Source: Prosthecobacter dejongeii
GTDB taxonomy: Bacteria > Verrucomicrobiota > Verrucomicrobiia > Verrucomicrobiales > Verrucomicrobiaceae
NCBI RefSeq assembly: GCF_014203045.1
Contig: NZ_JACHIF010000006.1
Coordinates: 332,267 to 396,266, forward strand
DNA length: 64,000 nt
Direction of reading: 5' to 3'
Under the pieces are notes generated by a model, which made no database searches, had not been told where the DNA came from, and saw only the letters and a list, made by a program, of their open reading frames with translations. The translations under genes and the position numbers were made by a program. Positions 9,171 through 19,473 of this stretch are shown here, one piece after another; the stretch's first letter is position 1, and the number at the start of each line of letters is the position of its first letter.

Positions 9171-11177
9171 TTAATCCTCCCCGCTGGCAGCGAGCTGGGC
9201 GATGACGCTCAGGTCTTCCAGGGTGGTGGTATCGCCTTTGATGACTTCGCCGGCGGCGATTTGCTTCAGCAGGCGACGCATAATCTTGCCAGAGCGAGTC
9301 TTCGGCAGAGCGGCGGCAAAGCGGACTTCATCTGGGGTGGCGACGGGGCCGATGACTTTACGGACGTGTTTTTTGAGCTCGTCTGCGAGCTCGCGACCGG
9401 TGGCCATGCCTTCCTTGACGGTGACAAAGCAGACGACGCCCTGGCCTTTCATTTCATCTGGGCGGCCCACGACGGCAGCCTCAGCCACGGCAGGGTGGGA
9501 GACGAGGGCGCTTTCCACTTCGGCAGTGCCGAGGCGGTGACCTGCGACATTGAGCACGTCGTCAATACGGCCAATGATCCAGATATAACCGTCCTTGTCA
9601 CGGCGTGCTCCATCGCCTGCGAAATACCAGCCTTCAAATTCACTCCAGTAGGTTTCCTGGTAGCGTTTCTTATCGCCCCAGATGCCGCGCAGCATGGAAG
9701 GCCAAGGTTTGCGGATGACGAGTTTGCCCTGTTCATCCTTGCCCACTTCTTTGCCGAGGTCATCCACGATGGCGACATCCACACCGAAGAAGGGCAGGGT
9801 GGCGGTGCCAGGTTTGGTGGGGGTGGCACCAGGGATGGGGGTGATCATGTGGCCGCCAGTTTCGGTCTGCCACCAGGTGTCCACGATGGGGCACTTGCCA
9901 CCGCCGACTTGGGTATGATACCACATCCAGGCTTCAGGGTTGATAGGCTCACCGACGGTGCCCAGAAGGCGGAGGCTAGAGAGATCCCATTTTTTCAGCC
10001 ACTCATCACCCCATTTCATGAAGGCACGGATGGCCGTCGGAGCAGTGTAAAATACGGTGACGGCGTATTCCTCGATGATCTTCCAGAAGCGGTCGTTTTC
10101 CGGCCAGTTCGGCGCGCCTTCATACATAAGGGAGGTGGCACCGAGGGAAAGAGGACCATAGACCATGTAGCTGTGACCTGTGACCCAGCCGACATCGGCT
10201 GTGCACCAATACACATCGTCATCGCGGAGGTCGAAGACGTATTTGCAGGTCATCTCAGCGTGCAGGAGGTAGCCTGCGGTGCTGTGCAGAATCCCCTTGG
10301 GCTTGCCCGTGCTGCCGCTGGTATAGAGAATGAACAGAGGGGTTTCAGAATCCAGGACGGCGGCAGGGCAGTGAGCGTCCACGTATTCCAGTTCGCGGTG
10401 CCACCAGACATCGCGGCCTTCCTCGATGTGGACGTCCTGCCCCGTGCGGCGGAAGACGATGACGGTTTCCACAGGCGTATCGCCACCTTTGAGGGCATCG
10501 TCCACGTTCTTCTTGAGCGGGACCACGGCGCCGCGGCGGTAGCCACCATCAGAGGTGATGACGATTTTGGCTCCGCAATCGAGCACACGGTCCTTGATGC
10601 TTTCTGCGCTGAAACCGCCGAACACCACACTGTGGATGGCACCGATGCGGGTACAAGCCAGCATAGCGATGGCTGCCTCTGGAATCATCGGCAGGTAGAT
10701 CATCACGCGGTCACCCTTTTTCACCTTGTTGCGCTTCAGTACATTGGCAAAGCGGCAGACTTCGCGGTGAAGCTGCTGGTAGGTGAGCACGCGTTTTTCA
10801 CCGGGTTCACCTTCCCAGATGAGGGCGGCTTTGGTTTTGTTAGGCCCCACCAGGTGGCGGTCCAGGCAGTTTTCGCTGACGTTGAGTTTGCCACCCACGA
10901 ACCACTTCGCATTCGGGCACTTCCACTCCATGACCTTGGTGTAGGGCTTCTGCCACTGCAGTTCTTTCGCCTCGCGGCCAAAGAATTTATCCGGATGCTT
11001 GATGGACTCCTCATACATGCGGCGATATTCCGCCATGCTGCCGACGCGGGCTTTTTTGGAAAATTCTGCGCTGGGTTTGAAAACGCGATTTTCCGTCATG
11101 ATCGTCTGGGATTTACCGGCAGACTTTTTGGCAGCGGCTTTCTTGGGGGCGGGCTTGGCAGCTTTCTTCTTGCTCAT
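9171..11177 (-). CDS. acs: Acetyl-CoA synthetase with a lysine/alanine-rich N-terminal tail
   Basis: AMP-forming acetyl-CoA synthetase (acetate + ATP + CoA to acetyl-CoA) of the ANL superfamily. The 668-residue product shows the acetyl-CoA-synthetase N-terminal domain, the adenylation motif [11 protein letters not shown], the WWQTETGG acyl-pocket block, and [11 protein letters not shown] near the C-terminus with the conserved Lys631, which is the acetylation switch in this family. The chosen ATG gives an odd N-terminus of about 25 residues rich in Lys, Ala and Pro. A start at 11099 would remove it, and one at 11234 would add 19 more residues. None has a good ribosome site. The tail resembles the histone-like tail of the protein at 15921-16676. 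The gene is divergent from asd across 270 bases. Confidence 0.95.
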   Translation of the reverse strand: MSKKKAAKPAPKKAAAKKSAGKSQTIMTENRVFKPSAEFSKKARVGSMAEYRRMYEESIKHPDKFFGREAKELQWQKPYTKVMEWKCPNAKWFVGGKLNVSENCLDRHLVGPNKTKAALIWEGEPGEKRVLTYQQLHREVCRFANVLKRNKVKKGDRVMIYLPMIPEAAIAMLACTRIGAIHSVVFGGFSAESIKDRVLDCGAKIVITSDGGYRRGAVVPLKKNVDDALKGGDTPVETVIVFRRTGQDVHIEEGRDVWWHRELEYVDAHCPAAVLDSETPLFILYTSGSTGKPKGILHSTAGYLLHAEMTCKYVFDLRDDDVYWCTADVGWVTGHSYMVYGPLSLGATSLMYEGAPNWPENDRFWKIIEEYAVTVFYTAPTAIRAFMKWGDEWLKKWDLSSLRLLGTVGEPINPEAWMWYHTQVGGGKCPIVDTWWQTETGGHMITPIPGATPTKPGTATLPFFGVDVAIVDDLGKEVGKDEQGKLVIRKPWPSMLRGIWGDKKRYQETYWSEFEGWYFAGDGARRDKDGYIWIIGRIDDVLNVAGHRLGTAEVESALVSHPAVAEAAVVGRPDEMKGQGVVCFVTVKEGMATGRELADELKKHVRKVIGPVATPDEVRFAAALPKTRSGKIMRRLLKQIAAGEVIKGDTTTLEDLSVIAQLAASGED

Positions 11178-11447
11178 GGGGTGGGGTTGAAACGGACGAA
11201 TTAAACGCAGGAAACTCCAGGCTACATGCAGCAAACCTATGCTGGCAATACTGGATTGGTGGAATCCGACTCAGGAAAACAGGGAGTTTTAGGGCATGGC
11301 AGTAGGGATGAGCCGCCCGAGGGTGGCATGAAAGCATGAAATCCGGTGATTCCAGTATTCCTGCGAGATTTGAAGCCCTCTCTTGCGAATGTGGAATCCA
11401 GGCCTAACCTGATCGCCCTTTTTCCCCAAACCAAAAACAAAACAACC

Positions 11448-12473
<1,026 letters not shown>

Positions 12474-12509
12474 TAACTTTGAGTTAACCCGAGTTTTGAC
12501 TCCTTTCGA

Positions 12510-12542
12510 GGCGCACCGGATTCTGTCTGGTGCGCCTTTTTT
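12510..12542 (+). terminator. Rho-independent terminator after asd
   Basis: Perfect 8-bp stem GGCGCACC (12510-12517) / GGTGCGCC (12529-12536) followed by six T. It lies between asd and the convergent ATP-grasp gene. Confidence 0.9.
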
Positions 12543-12547
12543 CTGCA

Positions 12548-13363
12548 TTATGGCATCTGCCGCCGGGCCGAGATCCAGGGTCGATGCTCGGCGGTGATGT
12601 CGCGGCGAGGAAGAATGGCCGCGCGCAGAGTTTCCAGAACAGTCTGAGGATCGCAGCCGTAGAGCCCGGCTCCCCAGCAGGGGTTGGCTTCAATGATGGC
12701 CCAGGTGCCTGTATCCAGACGACCGACATCCAGCGTGCAGGCCGGAGGCAGCTTGATCCGATCATCCCCGAGGACTTGACCAGCGAAGTCTCGCGCTTCG
12801 GCCTCTTCATCGGGGAGGAATAGCCACTCACCCTGCTCATCGTGAGCCAGGGCATCCTCTCGCCAATACGGGCTCAATGTTACGATTTCACGGGCGCGGA
12901 TGAAGCATCGGACTTCCAGGCGGAAATCCACAACCCCGGACCGAAGAACCGGGATGTCAGCGTCCACTTGGTCGTCGCCCGGCAAAGCGTTGCCTGACTC
13001 ATAGACTTTGGGATCGAAAATCTTACCATCGGCAGGTTTAACAAAAGCTTTGGTGGCGAAGGCGCGAGCCCTTGCCAGAGGCATGATCTCAATGTCACGC
13101 TGGAGGTACTCACGGGGCACCGAGGTCAGCCAGTCAATGGCAGGCTCCAGGATAACTAGGCCTAGTTGATCTGCGACCGCTTCTGCAAAGAGCGGTTCTC
13201 CATAAATGACGATGGGGCGATCTGTTCCTACCAATTCCTCCGGCACACGCCAACCTTGGATGCGCTGCGCAGACCAGCCCAACGCAAGCGCGGCCTTCCA
13301 CATGGAGATGGAGTCTTCAGTGATGCGTGGGGCTAGGAGGAGCAATGGGGCTGAGGAGTTCAT
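12548..13363 (-). CDS. ATP-grasp domain protein (R2K-like clade)
   Basis: A 271-residue stand-alone ATP-grasp ligase-fold protein. The visible pattern is that of the R2K clade: FVKPADGKIF near residue 110, the EVRCFI strand-turn near 150, a DVGRLDTGTWAIIEANP block with the metal-binding Glu-x-Asn near 225, then GAGLYG. Members ligate amines to carboxylates, and some sit in peptide- or phage-related loci, but most have no assigned substrate. None can be assigned here. The gene is between two terminators and shares no operon with glyQS behind it, so its neighbours give no hint. Confidence 0.75.
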   Translation of the reverse strand: MNSSAPLLLLAPRITEDSISMWKAALALGWSAQRIQGWRVPEELVGTDRPIVIYGEPLFAEAVADQLGLVILEPAIDWLTSVPREYLQRDIEIMPLARARAFATKAFVKPADGKIFDPKVYESGNALPGDDQVDADIPVLRSGVVDFRLEVRCFIRAREIVTLSPYWREDALAHDEQGEWLFLPDEEAEARDFAGQVLGDDRIKLPPACTLDVGRLDTGTWAIIEANPCWGAGLYGCDPQTVLETLRAAILPRRDITAEHRPWISARRQMP

Positions 13364-13376
13364 AAGGCAGGTAATA

Positions 13377-13413
13377 TAAAAAAAGGCCTCCGGATGCGAG
13401 CATCACGGAGGCC
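13377..13413 (-). terminator. Rho-independent terminator after glyQS
   Basis: Perfect 8-bp stem GGCCTCCG (13385-13392) / CGGAGGCC (13406-13413). On the minus strand it is followed by a T run (complement of 13378-13384). It is 20 bases past the glyQS stop. Confidence 0.88.
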
Positions 13414-13433
13414 GATTTGAGTGAGGGTGAAAC

Positions 13434-15215
13434 TTAACTCACGGCGGCCAGGAGCTTTGGCAGGAGGTCGGAGATCTTGACGCGTTCCTGCTCGCCGCCG
13501 TCGCGGTGGCGGAGGGTGACGGTGTCTTGAAGCTCAGGGCCTTTTTCGCCGAGGGTTTCGAAGTCAATGGTGATGCCGAAGGGCGTGCCGACTTCGTCCT
13601 GGCGGGCGTAGCGGCGACCGATGGCGGCGGTCTCATCGTAGAAGCAGTTCATGTGCTTTTTGAGGAGCGAATAAACTTCGCGGGCTTTGGCGACGAGCTC
13701 GGGCTTGTTCTTCAGGAGGGGGAAGACGCCGACTTTGATCGGGGCCACACGAGGATGCAGGCGCAAGTAGGTGCGGTTTTCCACCTTGCCGTTTACATCG
13801 GCTTTTTCTTCCTCAACAAAGGCATTGGCGATGATGGCCAGGGCCATGCGGTCGAGGCCGGCGGAGGGCTCGATGACGTGAGGAACATAGTTGCCTTTGA
13901 AGAGACGTTCGAACCAGGCGCGGACATCGGCTTCCGGCATCGGTTCGCCTTTGACCTTCGCCTGCTCGGCAGCGAGGCGCTTCTGGACCAGGGCTTCCTT
14001 CTGCTCGTCGGTGAGCTTGGCGGCGGCGTTCTTCAGCTCTTCGTCGAAGACTTCCTGGGTCTTGCCACTGGCGGTCTGGTGGGCCGTCAAATCGAAGGCA
14101 CCACGGGCGGCGATGCCCTCAAGTTCTTCGGTGCCGAAAGGGAAATCACACAGGATGTCCACGCAGGCGCGGGCATAGTGGGCGAGATCGTCCTTCGTCT
14201 GCCAGTAGTATTCCAGCACGCCACCGAGGCCGATGCCTTCATAGAATTTCGTGCGCTGATCCACCCAATAACGGTGCCAGAGATCCCAGCCCCAGTTGGG
14301 CTGCGGTTCGCTGAGGTCAGCGCCCTCGCTCCACTGAGCGACTTCGCCGCTGATGATTTCGACGGCTTCATCAGGCTTGATGAAAAACTCGAGCTCCATC
14401 TGCTCGAACTCGCGGCTGCGGAAGGTGAAGTTCTTGGGGGTGACTTCGTTGCGGAAGGCCTTGCCGATCTGGCAAACGCCGAAGGGGACCTTCATGCGGC
14501 TGGAGTCGAAGACGTTCTTGAACTGGGCAAAGATGGCCTGGGCGGTCTCTGGGCGCAGGTAGGTCACGTCGTCCTCGGTCGCTGTGGGGCCGAGGTAAGT
14601 CTTGAGCATGAGGTTAAAGGGACGCGCCGGGCCCAGGGCTCCGCCGGTTTCCGGATGGAAGTCCACGCTGCCTTCGATGGTGTCGCCTTTGGCTTCGCCT
14701 AACAAATTGATCTCTTCCACTTTGCCTGCGGCTTCACCAGCATTGGAAGCAATGAGAGTGCGGACGCGCTTGCGAAAGCTTTCGATGTGCTCGCCCTTTT
14801 TCATGAGGACGGAGATCACTCGGTCTAGCTTCCAGCCTGCCGGGGCTTCGGCACCGGTGTAGTTCATGACCACGCCTTCCTGCGGTTCCACGTGGTCGGC
14901 ACGGACGCGCTTGTTGGTGAGGGAACATTCGCGCATGAGATCCGCAAAGGTGTCCACATGGCCGCTGGCCTTCCAGATGGCAGGGTTCATGAGGATGCTG
15001 GCATCCAGGCCGAGGACGTCTTCACGCTCGCGGGTCATGGCATTCCACCAGGCGGTGCGCAGGTTGCGCTTCAGTTCGGCACCCAGCGGGCCGTAGTCCC
15101 AGACACCGCCACAGCCGCCGTAGATCTCGCTGCTTTGGAAGATGAAACCGCGGCGCTTGCAAAGAGAGACGATTTTCTCCATGAGGGCGGTGTTATTCTT
15201 AACGTCGGTGGACAT
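13434..15215 (-). CDS. glyQS: Glycine--tRNA ligase, single-chain alpha2 type
   Basis: Class II aminoacyl-tRNA synthetase that charges tRNA-Gly. The 593-residue product is the homodimeric archaeal/eukaryote-like form, not the alpha2beta2 GlyQ/GlyS form. It begins KIVSLCKRRGFIFQSSEIYGG, then has the tip block VWDYGPLG, LRPETAQAIF (motif 2 region), RNEVTPKNFTFRSREFEQME, and the motif 3 region PSAGLDRMALAI, ending in an anticodon-binding domain (VFPLLKN to C-terminus). The frame stays open for 39 codons upstream, but the family N-terminus starts at this ATG. The gene ends at a terminator and is divergent from dtd. Confidence 0.96.
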   Translation of the reverse strand: MSTDVKNNTALMEKIVSLCKRRGFIFQSSEIYGGCGGVWDYGPLGAELKRNLRTAWWNAMTREREDVLGLDASILMNPAIWKASGHVDTFADLMRECSLTNKRVRADHVEPQEGVVMNYTGAEAPAGWKLDRVISVLMKKGEHIESFRKRVRTLIASNAGEAAGKVEEINLLGEAKGDTIEGSVDFHPETGGALGPARPFNLMLKTYLGPTATEDDVTYLRPETAQAIFAQFKNVFDSSRMKVPFGVCQIGKAFRNEVTPKNFTFRSREFEQMELEFFIKPDEAVEIISGEVAQWSEGADLSEPQPNWGWDLWHRYWVDQRTKFYEGIGLGGVLEYYWQTKDDLAHYARACVDILCDFPFGTEELEGIAARGAFDLTAHQTASGKTQEVFDEELKNAAAKLTDEQKEALVQKRLAAEQAKVKGEPMPEADVRAWFERLFKGNYVPHVIEPSAGLDRMALAIIANAFVEEEKADVNGKVENRTYLRLHPRVAPIKVGVFPLLKNKPELVAKAREVYSLLKKHMNCFYDETAAIGRRYARQDEVGTPFGITIDFETLGEKGPELQDTVTLRHRDGGEQERVKISDLLPKLLAAVS

Positions 15216-15379
15216 AGGATGGTGTGCGGATGGCTGATTGACAAATGTTGTACTGAATCCTGGCTGGACCCGATTCAACAAGGGGCGCGTAAGGAGCGCT
15301 GGAGCCGCCATTTCGCAAGGGAAAGGTGGCATTCTTAGCGTCCTTCTGCATTCTTTGGGGATCTCCTCAAGTCCCCTCC

Positions 15380-15826
15380 ATGCGCGCCATCATCCAACGT
15401 TCCAAACAAGCCACCGTCACCATCGAAGGGGAGGTGAAAGCCAGCATTCCTCTAGGCCTCGTGGTCTTGCTGGGCGTGGAGCATGAAGACACGCAGGAGG
15501 ATGCAGATTGGCTGGCCAGCAAGATCGTCCAGATGCGCATCTTTGGCGATGCTGAGGGCAAGATGAACTTGAGTGTGAAGGATGTGGGGGGCGAGGTTCT
15601 GGTGGTGAGTCAGTTCACCCTGCATGCTAGCACGAAGAAGGGAAATCGCCCCAGCTTCATCCGGGCCGCGCGGCCTGAGGGGGCCATCCCGCTCTACGAA
15701 TACTTCAAGTCTGCGCTGGCGAAAGAGGTGCCGGTGCAGTGTGGCGTTTTCGGCGCGGATATGCAGGTGGCCTTGATAAATGACGGTCCGGTAACGATTT
15801 GGATAGACTCGAAAGCCAAGGAATAA
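15380..15826 (+). CDS. dtd: D-aminoacyl-tRNA deacylase
   Basis: It hydrolyses D-aminoacyl-tRNAs, and Gly-tRNA-Ala, to keep D-amino acids out of proteins. The 148-residue protein is full length with the catalytic SQFTL at residues 77-81 and the cross-subunit NDGPVT at 134-139 (the usual gly-cisPro motif). An upstream in-frame ATG at 15326 is rejected because the family starts with MRAI(I/V)QR. It is divergent from glyQS with 164 bases between starts. The pairing with a glycyl-tRNA synthetase is of interest because Gly-tRNA is a known Dtd ligand. Confidence 0.95.
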   Translation: MRAIIQRSKQATVTIEGEVKASIPLGLVVLLGVEHEDTQEDADWLASKIVQMRIFGDAEGKMNLSVKDVGGEVLVVSQFTLHASTKKGNRPSFIRAARPEGAIPLYEYFKSALAKEVPVQCGVFGADMQVALINDGPVTIWIDSKAKE

Positions 15827-15828
15827 CC

Positions 15829-15834
15829 TATAAT
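15829..15834 (+). promoter_or_regulatory. Possible -10 box for the AP2/histone-tail gene
   Basis: A perfect TATAAT three bases after the dtd stop, about 86 bases before the ATG at 15921. No good TTGACA is found 16-18 bases upstream, so only the -10 box is supported. Confidence 0.35.
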
Positions 15835-15920
15835 AATGCAAAAAAAGTCACTTTCGGGTTGCGCAGAGTTGGGTTGCGCTCAATTTCCACCTTCCCCCCA
15901 TTACCAAGATCACTTTCCCT

Positions 15921-16676
15921 ATGCGCCGCCGCTCCAACCCACTCTCTGAACGCAACATTAAACGCATTGATACCCGTAACGATGCCTCCAAGCAGACGCA
16001 CGGCTTTCAGGTCTGCATTTCGAGAAACGGTTCCCTCCACACCAAGCATTTCTCCGATAGCCTTTATGGCGGCACCAAAGGCGCTCTGAAAGTGGCTCGT
16101 GAGTATCGCGACCAACTTCTGGGTGAAATGCCAGAGATCGAAGCGAGCCGCATCGCTCACACGACCAATGCGAAGAACAAGAGCGGCCATGTCGGTATCT
16201 CTTATCGCAAATACAAAACTGCTAAGGGTAAGGTGACCCGTCTCATTGCCGTTTCCGTGCGTGCTGAAAAGGGCAAGACCGTCTCCAAGGTCTATCGTTA
16301 TACCAAGGAAACTCACGACGAAGTGCTGGCCGAGGCCATCTCCTTCCGCGAGGAGTTGCTGCAGCAGCGCCTCAGCCGTGAAGGTGGCATCACCGGCATC
16401 GTCAAGGCCAAGGCTCCTAAGGGCGCTAAGAAAGCAGCGGCTCCTGTGAAAGCAGCCCCTGCGAAGAAGGCCGCCAAAAAGGCTGCTCCAGCGAAAAAAT
16501 CCGCTCCTGCGAAGAAGGCCGCTCCAGCGAAGAAAGCTCCGGCTAAAAAAGCCCCCGCGAAAAAAGCGGCTCCTGCCAAGAAGGTGGCTCCTGTGGCCAA
16601 AAAGGCCGTGAAGAAAGCTGCCGCTCCTGTGGCTAAGAAAGCCGCCAAAAAGGCTACTAAGAAGGCTAAGCGTTAA
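15921..16676 (+). CDS. AP2-like DNA-binding protein with histone H1-like Lys/Ala/Pro tail
   Basis: A 251-residue very basic protein. Residues about 28-66 (GFQVCISRNG to REYRDQLL) and 87-146 (KSGHVGISYRKYK to FREELL) each look like a three-strand-plus-helix AP2-type DNA-binding unit. From residue 161 on, the chain is a run of Lys/Ala/Pro repeats such as PAKKA and AAKK, like bacterial H1 homologues and the Chlamydia HC2 tail. I infer a nucleoid-associated protein that binds DNA through the AP2-like units and compacts it with the tail. Target and role are unknown. It is monocistronic, with its own -10 box and a strong terminator. The repetitive tail may vary in length between strains. Confidence 0.72.
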   Translation: MRRRSNPLSERNIKRIDTRNDASKQTHGFQVCISRNGSLHTKHFSDSLYGGTKGALKVAREYRDQLLGEMPEIEASRIAHTTNAKNKSGHVGISYRKYKTAKGKVTRLIAVSVRAEKGKTVSKVYRYTKETHDEVLAEAISFREELLQQRLSREGGITGIVKAKAPKGAKKAAAPVKAAPAKKAAKKAAPAKKSAPAKKAAPAKKAPAKKAPAKKAAPAKKVAPVAKKAVKKAAAPVAKKAAKKATKKAKR

Positions 16677-16697
16677 TTGCCGAACCAAATTTGAAAC

Positions 16698-16731
16698 GGG
16701 ATGGATGCCTATCGGGTGTCCATCCCTTTTT
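16698..16731 (+). terminator. Rho-independent terminator after the AP2/histone-tail gene
   Basis: Perfect 8-bp stem GGGATGGA (16698-16705) / TCCATCCC (16719-16726) and a T5 tail. Confidence 0.88.
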
Positions 16732-16744
16732 GTTGAATCGGGCG

Positions 16745-18706
16745 TTAGGCCTTGGCTCGTTTGGGCAGACGGAGTTCAAACTGGGCTCCCCGACCCTGTG
16801 GCTGGGTGAAGATGAGATCACCTCCCAATTCACGTGCCAGTTGGCGGCTGAGCGCCAGACCTAGGCCCACACCTGGGGCACTGTGGGCGGCCTCAGTGGC
16901 GGATTTGCTAAAGGGCTGAAACAGGCGCTTTCGCTGCATCTCAGGGAGACCTGGGCCGTAATCTCGGAAGATGAAACGCAGGGCAGAGTTTTCATCTTGG
17001 ATCGCCAGGTCTAACTTCCTCGGCTCGCTGTCAGGGGCTGCATACTTGCAGGCATTGTCCGTCAGGTTGAAAAGGATCTGCTCCACCGCCATGGCATCCA
17101 CGCAGATGAGGCAGGCAAGGGCGTTGGAAGAGGGCTGCACTTCCAGAGTTAAATCCACGGGCTGCGTCCGCTGGCGGAGGCGTGGGAGGATGCGATCCAG
17201 CAGGGCCTCCACACTTATTTTCTCCATACGCCCGGCCGTGCGCCCGCGCTCGATCCGGGAGTAAGCGAGGACATTTTCCACCAAATGCATGAGGCGGGTG
17301 GACTCATCACACAGGGTCTGGAGGTAGCTGCGGCGCTGGGCGGCATCGGGCACCATGTCATCTGCCAGCATTTCGGAATACAGGCGAAAGGTGGTCAGAG
17401 GGGTCCGCAGCTCATGCGTCACGGCGGAGACAAAGGCACCCCGGCGTTCGCTGAGGAGAACAGCGCGGTGAAGGACAAAAGCAATGGCAAGCGCGGCCAC
17501 AATCAGGCAGGTCCAGGCAACGACCAAAGCCGATTTCAATGGAGAGCTCGTTTCGACGGCGAGCATGGGGATTCTGCCTGTGATCAGTTTCACAGGCAGC
17601 GTCACCAGGGCGGTGGCATCTGTACGTGCAATGTCTGGCGCGACTGGAAGCAGAGTGGCCTCAGGCAGGAGATCACGAATGGTGTCGAGCAACCGTGACT
17701 GGAGCAACGCCCAGTCAAGCCACACCCCCTGCAGCCGGGGCATTTCTTCGACTGTGGCCTGGCGCACGAGCAATAATTCGTTTTCGACCCAAAGTGGCTG
17801 CAAGTCACCAGCAAGAGTCGGGAGAGACTGGCGGGTGAGTGCCGCTGAGGGATCGGTGGAACGCTCCTGCTGGTAGCGCCGCGTCACTTCTCCCAAAGTT
17901 GAGTCTGATCCCACACTTGATCGGTTAGGTGCAGTAGCTGCTATGTCGGCCCCTTCCTTCGTAGTTTTGCTGCTGGGCAGTGGGGCTGCTTTTTTGAGTT
18001 GAGGTTTGGGGAGTTCCTTTTTTTCCAAGTTAATGTTGTTATCCAAGATCAGGGCCCGCTGAGACTGCTCTGTGGCATTGGCTACACTTTGGGGGTCGAG
18101 ATCGAGGGTTTTAGACGCCGATTTGAGGCTTTCTTTGGGGGCGTTTTCGAGTGATTGGCTTTTGATTTCGATCACTGGAGTCGCACTCACCGTCGGCGCT
18201 TTTTGGATATCAGGGTGTTTTTCCAGAAGGCTATCCAGACGGGCCAATTTTTTAGCGGCGATGCTGGTTTGCGGATTCAGCGTGTACCAACTTGTGGCGA
18301 GTTCTTTTTGCTTTCCCATCGGCGCTTGGGGGCTGCTCAGCGTGGGCTGGTCCGGCATCTTTTCAAAGTGCAGTTGGACGAGGTCTGGCAAACTGCCAAA
18401 GAGGGGAGAAGGCATGAGCGCCCGTCCTTTGGGGATGCTCTCTGTTCGACTGGCAAAGAGATCATCTGGCGCGTAGAAAGCCTGGTAATGATAAGCTGGG
18501 CGGGCGTTTTCGCGGATCAAAAGGGCGCTGGCCAGTGAATCCATGCGCCAGAGAGCCAGGCGTACTTTTTCCTGAACTTGGGCATCCTCCGCCGTGTGGC
18601 GGCGCTGCGCCTCCATGCTGAGCATGCGCAGGCTGATCCAGCCCATCGCCCCGGTAAAAACCAGCAGGCAAAGGGTGAATAGGAACCAGCGGAGAAGGGA
18701 GCGCAT
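16745..18706 (-). CDS. Membrane sensor histidine kinase
   Basis: A 653-residue kinase. A membrane segment lies at residues 5-27, followed by a large non-conserved region of about 360 residues predicted outside the membrane, a second membrane segment at about 390-415, then HisKA with the phosphoacceptor His431 in THELRTPL. The HATPase_c domain follows with the N box NLTDNACKYA, G1 DYGPGLP and G2 GVGLGLALS. The sensory region matches no domain I can name. It is 8 bases downstream of the response-regulator gene, so the two form a two-component pair. The signal is not evident from neighbours, which are exported rhodanese and VWA proteins further up the same strand. Confidence 0.93.
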   Translation of the reverse strand: MRSLLRWFLFTLCLLVFTGAMGWISLRMLSMEAQRRHTAEDAQVQEKVRLALWRMDSLASALLIRENARPAYHYQAFYAPDDLFASRTESIPKGRALMPSPLFGSLPDLVQLHFEKMPDQPTLSSPQAPMGKQKELATSWYTLNPQTSIAAKKLARLDSLLEKHPDIQKAPTVSATPVIEIKSQSLENAPKESLKSASKTLDLDPQSVANATEQSQRALILDNNINLEKKELPKPQLKKAAPLPSSKTTKEGADIAATAPNRSSVGSDSTLGEVTRRYQQERSTDPSAALTRQSLPTLAGDLQPLWVENELLLVRQATVEEMPRLQGVWLDWALLQSRLLDTIRDLLPEATLLPVAPDIARTDATALVTLPVKLITGRIPMLAVETSSPLKSALVVAWTCLIVAALAIAFVLHRAVLLSERRGAFVSAVTHELRTPLTTFRLYSEMLADDMVPDAAQRRSYLQTLCDESTRLMHLVENVLAYSRIERGRTAGRMEKISVEALLDRILPRLRQRTQPVDLTLEVQPSSNALACLICVDAMAVEQILFNLTDNACKYAAPDSEPRKLDLAIQDENSALRFIFRDYGPGLPEMQRKRLFQPFSKSATEAAHSAPGVGLGLALSRQLARELGGDLIFTQPQGRGAQFELRLPKRAKA

Positions 18707-18714
18707 GCTTTTAG

Positions 18715-19422
18715 TTAGGCTGAAGGGACAATAACCTCATTAGCAAGCATGTAACCTTTCCCGCGAACGGTGAGCAGGAATTGTGGCTCGCCACCATTGT
18801 CTCGCAGCTTGGCCCGGAGATTGGCGATGTGCATGTCAATGGTGCGTGTCTCGGTGTGCTTAGGCTCGATCCGCCAGACGCGGCGGAGCAATTCCTCCCG
18901 CGAAATGGCACGACCACGGTGGGCGGCGAGGTACTCAATGAGACCACATTCGCGATCTGAAAGTTCCTCGCGTCCCCCATCGCTAAAGCGCAGTTCCAGT
19001 CGCTCCAGATCGACGATGCCCCCAGGGAAGGGGATTTGTTGGACCTGCTTCGGCCGTTCCGGTGAACGCCGCAACACGGCCTCCACTCGGGCGAGAAGTT
19101 CTCGCACGCTGAAGGGTTTCACGACGTAATCATCTGCGCCTAACTTCAAGCCTTTCACGCGATCGGCCTCCTCCCCACGGGCGGAAAGGATGATAACAGG
19201 GGTGCCAGGGCGGTGTTCTTTCAGAGCCCGCAGGATCTCAAACCCATTGTGGTTAGGCAGCACAAGATCCAGCAGCATCAGATCAAAAGTGGCCTTCTGG
19301 GCCTGCTCCATTCCGGAGAGCCCTTCCGCAGCCTCCAGCACGGCGTAGCCGGAGAAGCGGAGGGCATCAGTCACCCCGCGCCGAATGGCGCTATCATCTT
19401 CAATGACAAGGATGGTGGGCAT
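18715..19422 (-). CDS. OmpR/PhoB-family response regulator
   Basis: A 235-residue regulator with a receiver domain (residues 1-120) and a winged-helix output domain (about 130-230). The acidic pocket is IEDD at 7-10, the phosphoacceptor is Asp52 in LLDLVLP, and KPF carries the conserved Lys. The output domain ends VRGKGYML, typical of PhoB-like DNA binding. It precedes the histidine kinase by 8 bases on the same strand and should be phosphorylated by it. Its targets are not visible here. Confidence 0.95.
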   Translation of the reverse strand: MPTILVIEDDSAIRRGVTDALRFSGYAVLEAAEGLSGMEQAQKATFDLMLLDLVLPNHNGFEILRALKEHRPGTPVIILSARGEEADRVKGLKLGADDYVVKPFSVRELLARVEAVLRRSPERPKQVQQIPFPGGIVDLERLELRFSDGGREELSDRECGLIEYLAAHRGRAISREELLRRVWRIEPKHTETRTIDMHIANLRAKLRDNGGEPQFLLTVRGKGYMLANEVIVPSA

Positions 19423-19473
19423 GGGATGAGTGGCAGTTTACACCTTTGGCTAGGGGCATCTCAATGAAATGAG

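Noticed and set aside
9159..11204. Plus-strand open frame of 681 codons
   Set aside because: Antisense to acs, which has full motifs and its own terminator. A high-GC shadow frame.
11247..11359. 9-bp inverted repeat AATACTGGA/TCCAGTATT between acs and asd
   Set aside because: Arms are short and 95 bases apart in a 270-base divergent promoter region; could be chance, and no further symmetry supports an operator.
13506..14702. Plus-strand open frame of 398 codons
   Set aside because: Antisense to glyQS; Glu/Leu/Val-rich shadow without domains.
16430..16676. Repetitive Ala/Lys codons as a possible microsatellite or CRISPR-like array
   Set aside because: The repeats are in frame inside a protein tail and vary in length; not a CRISPR array.
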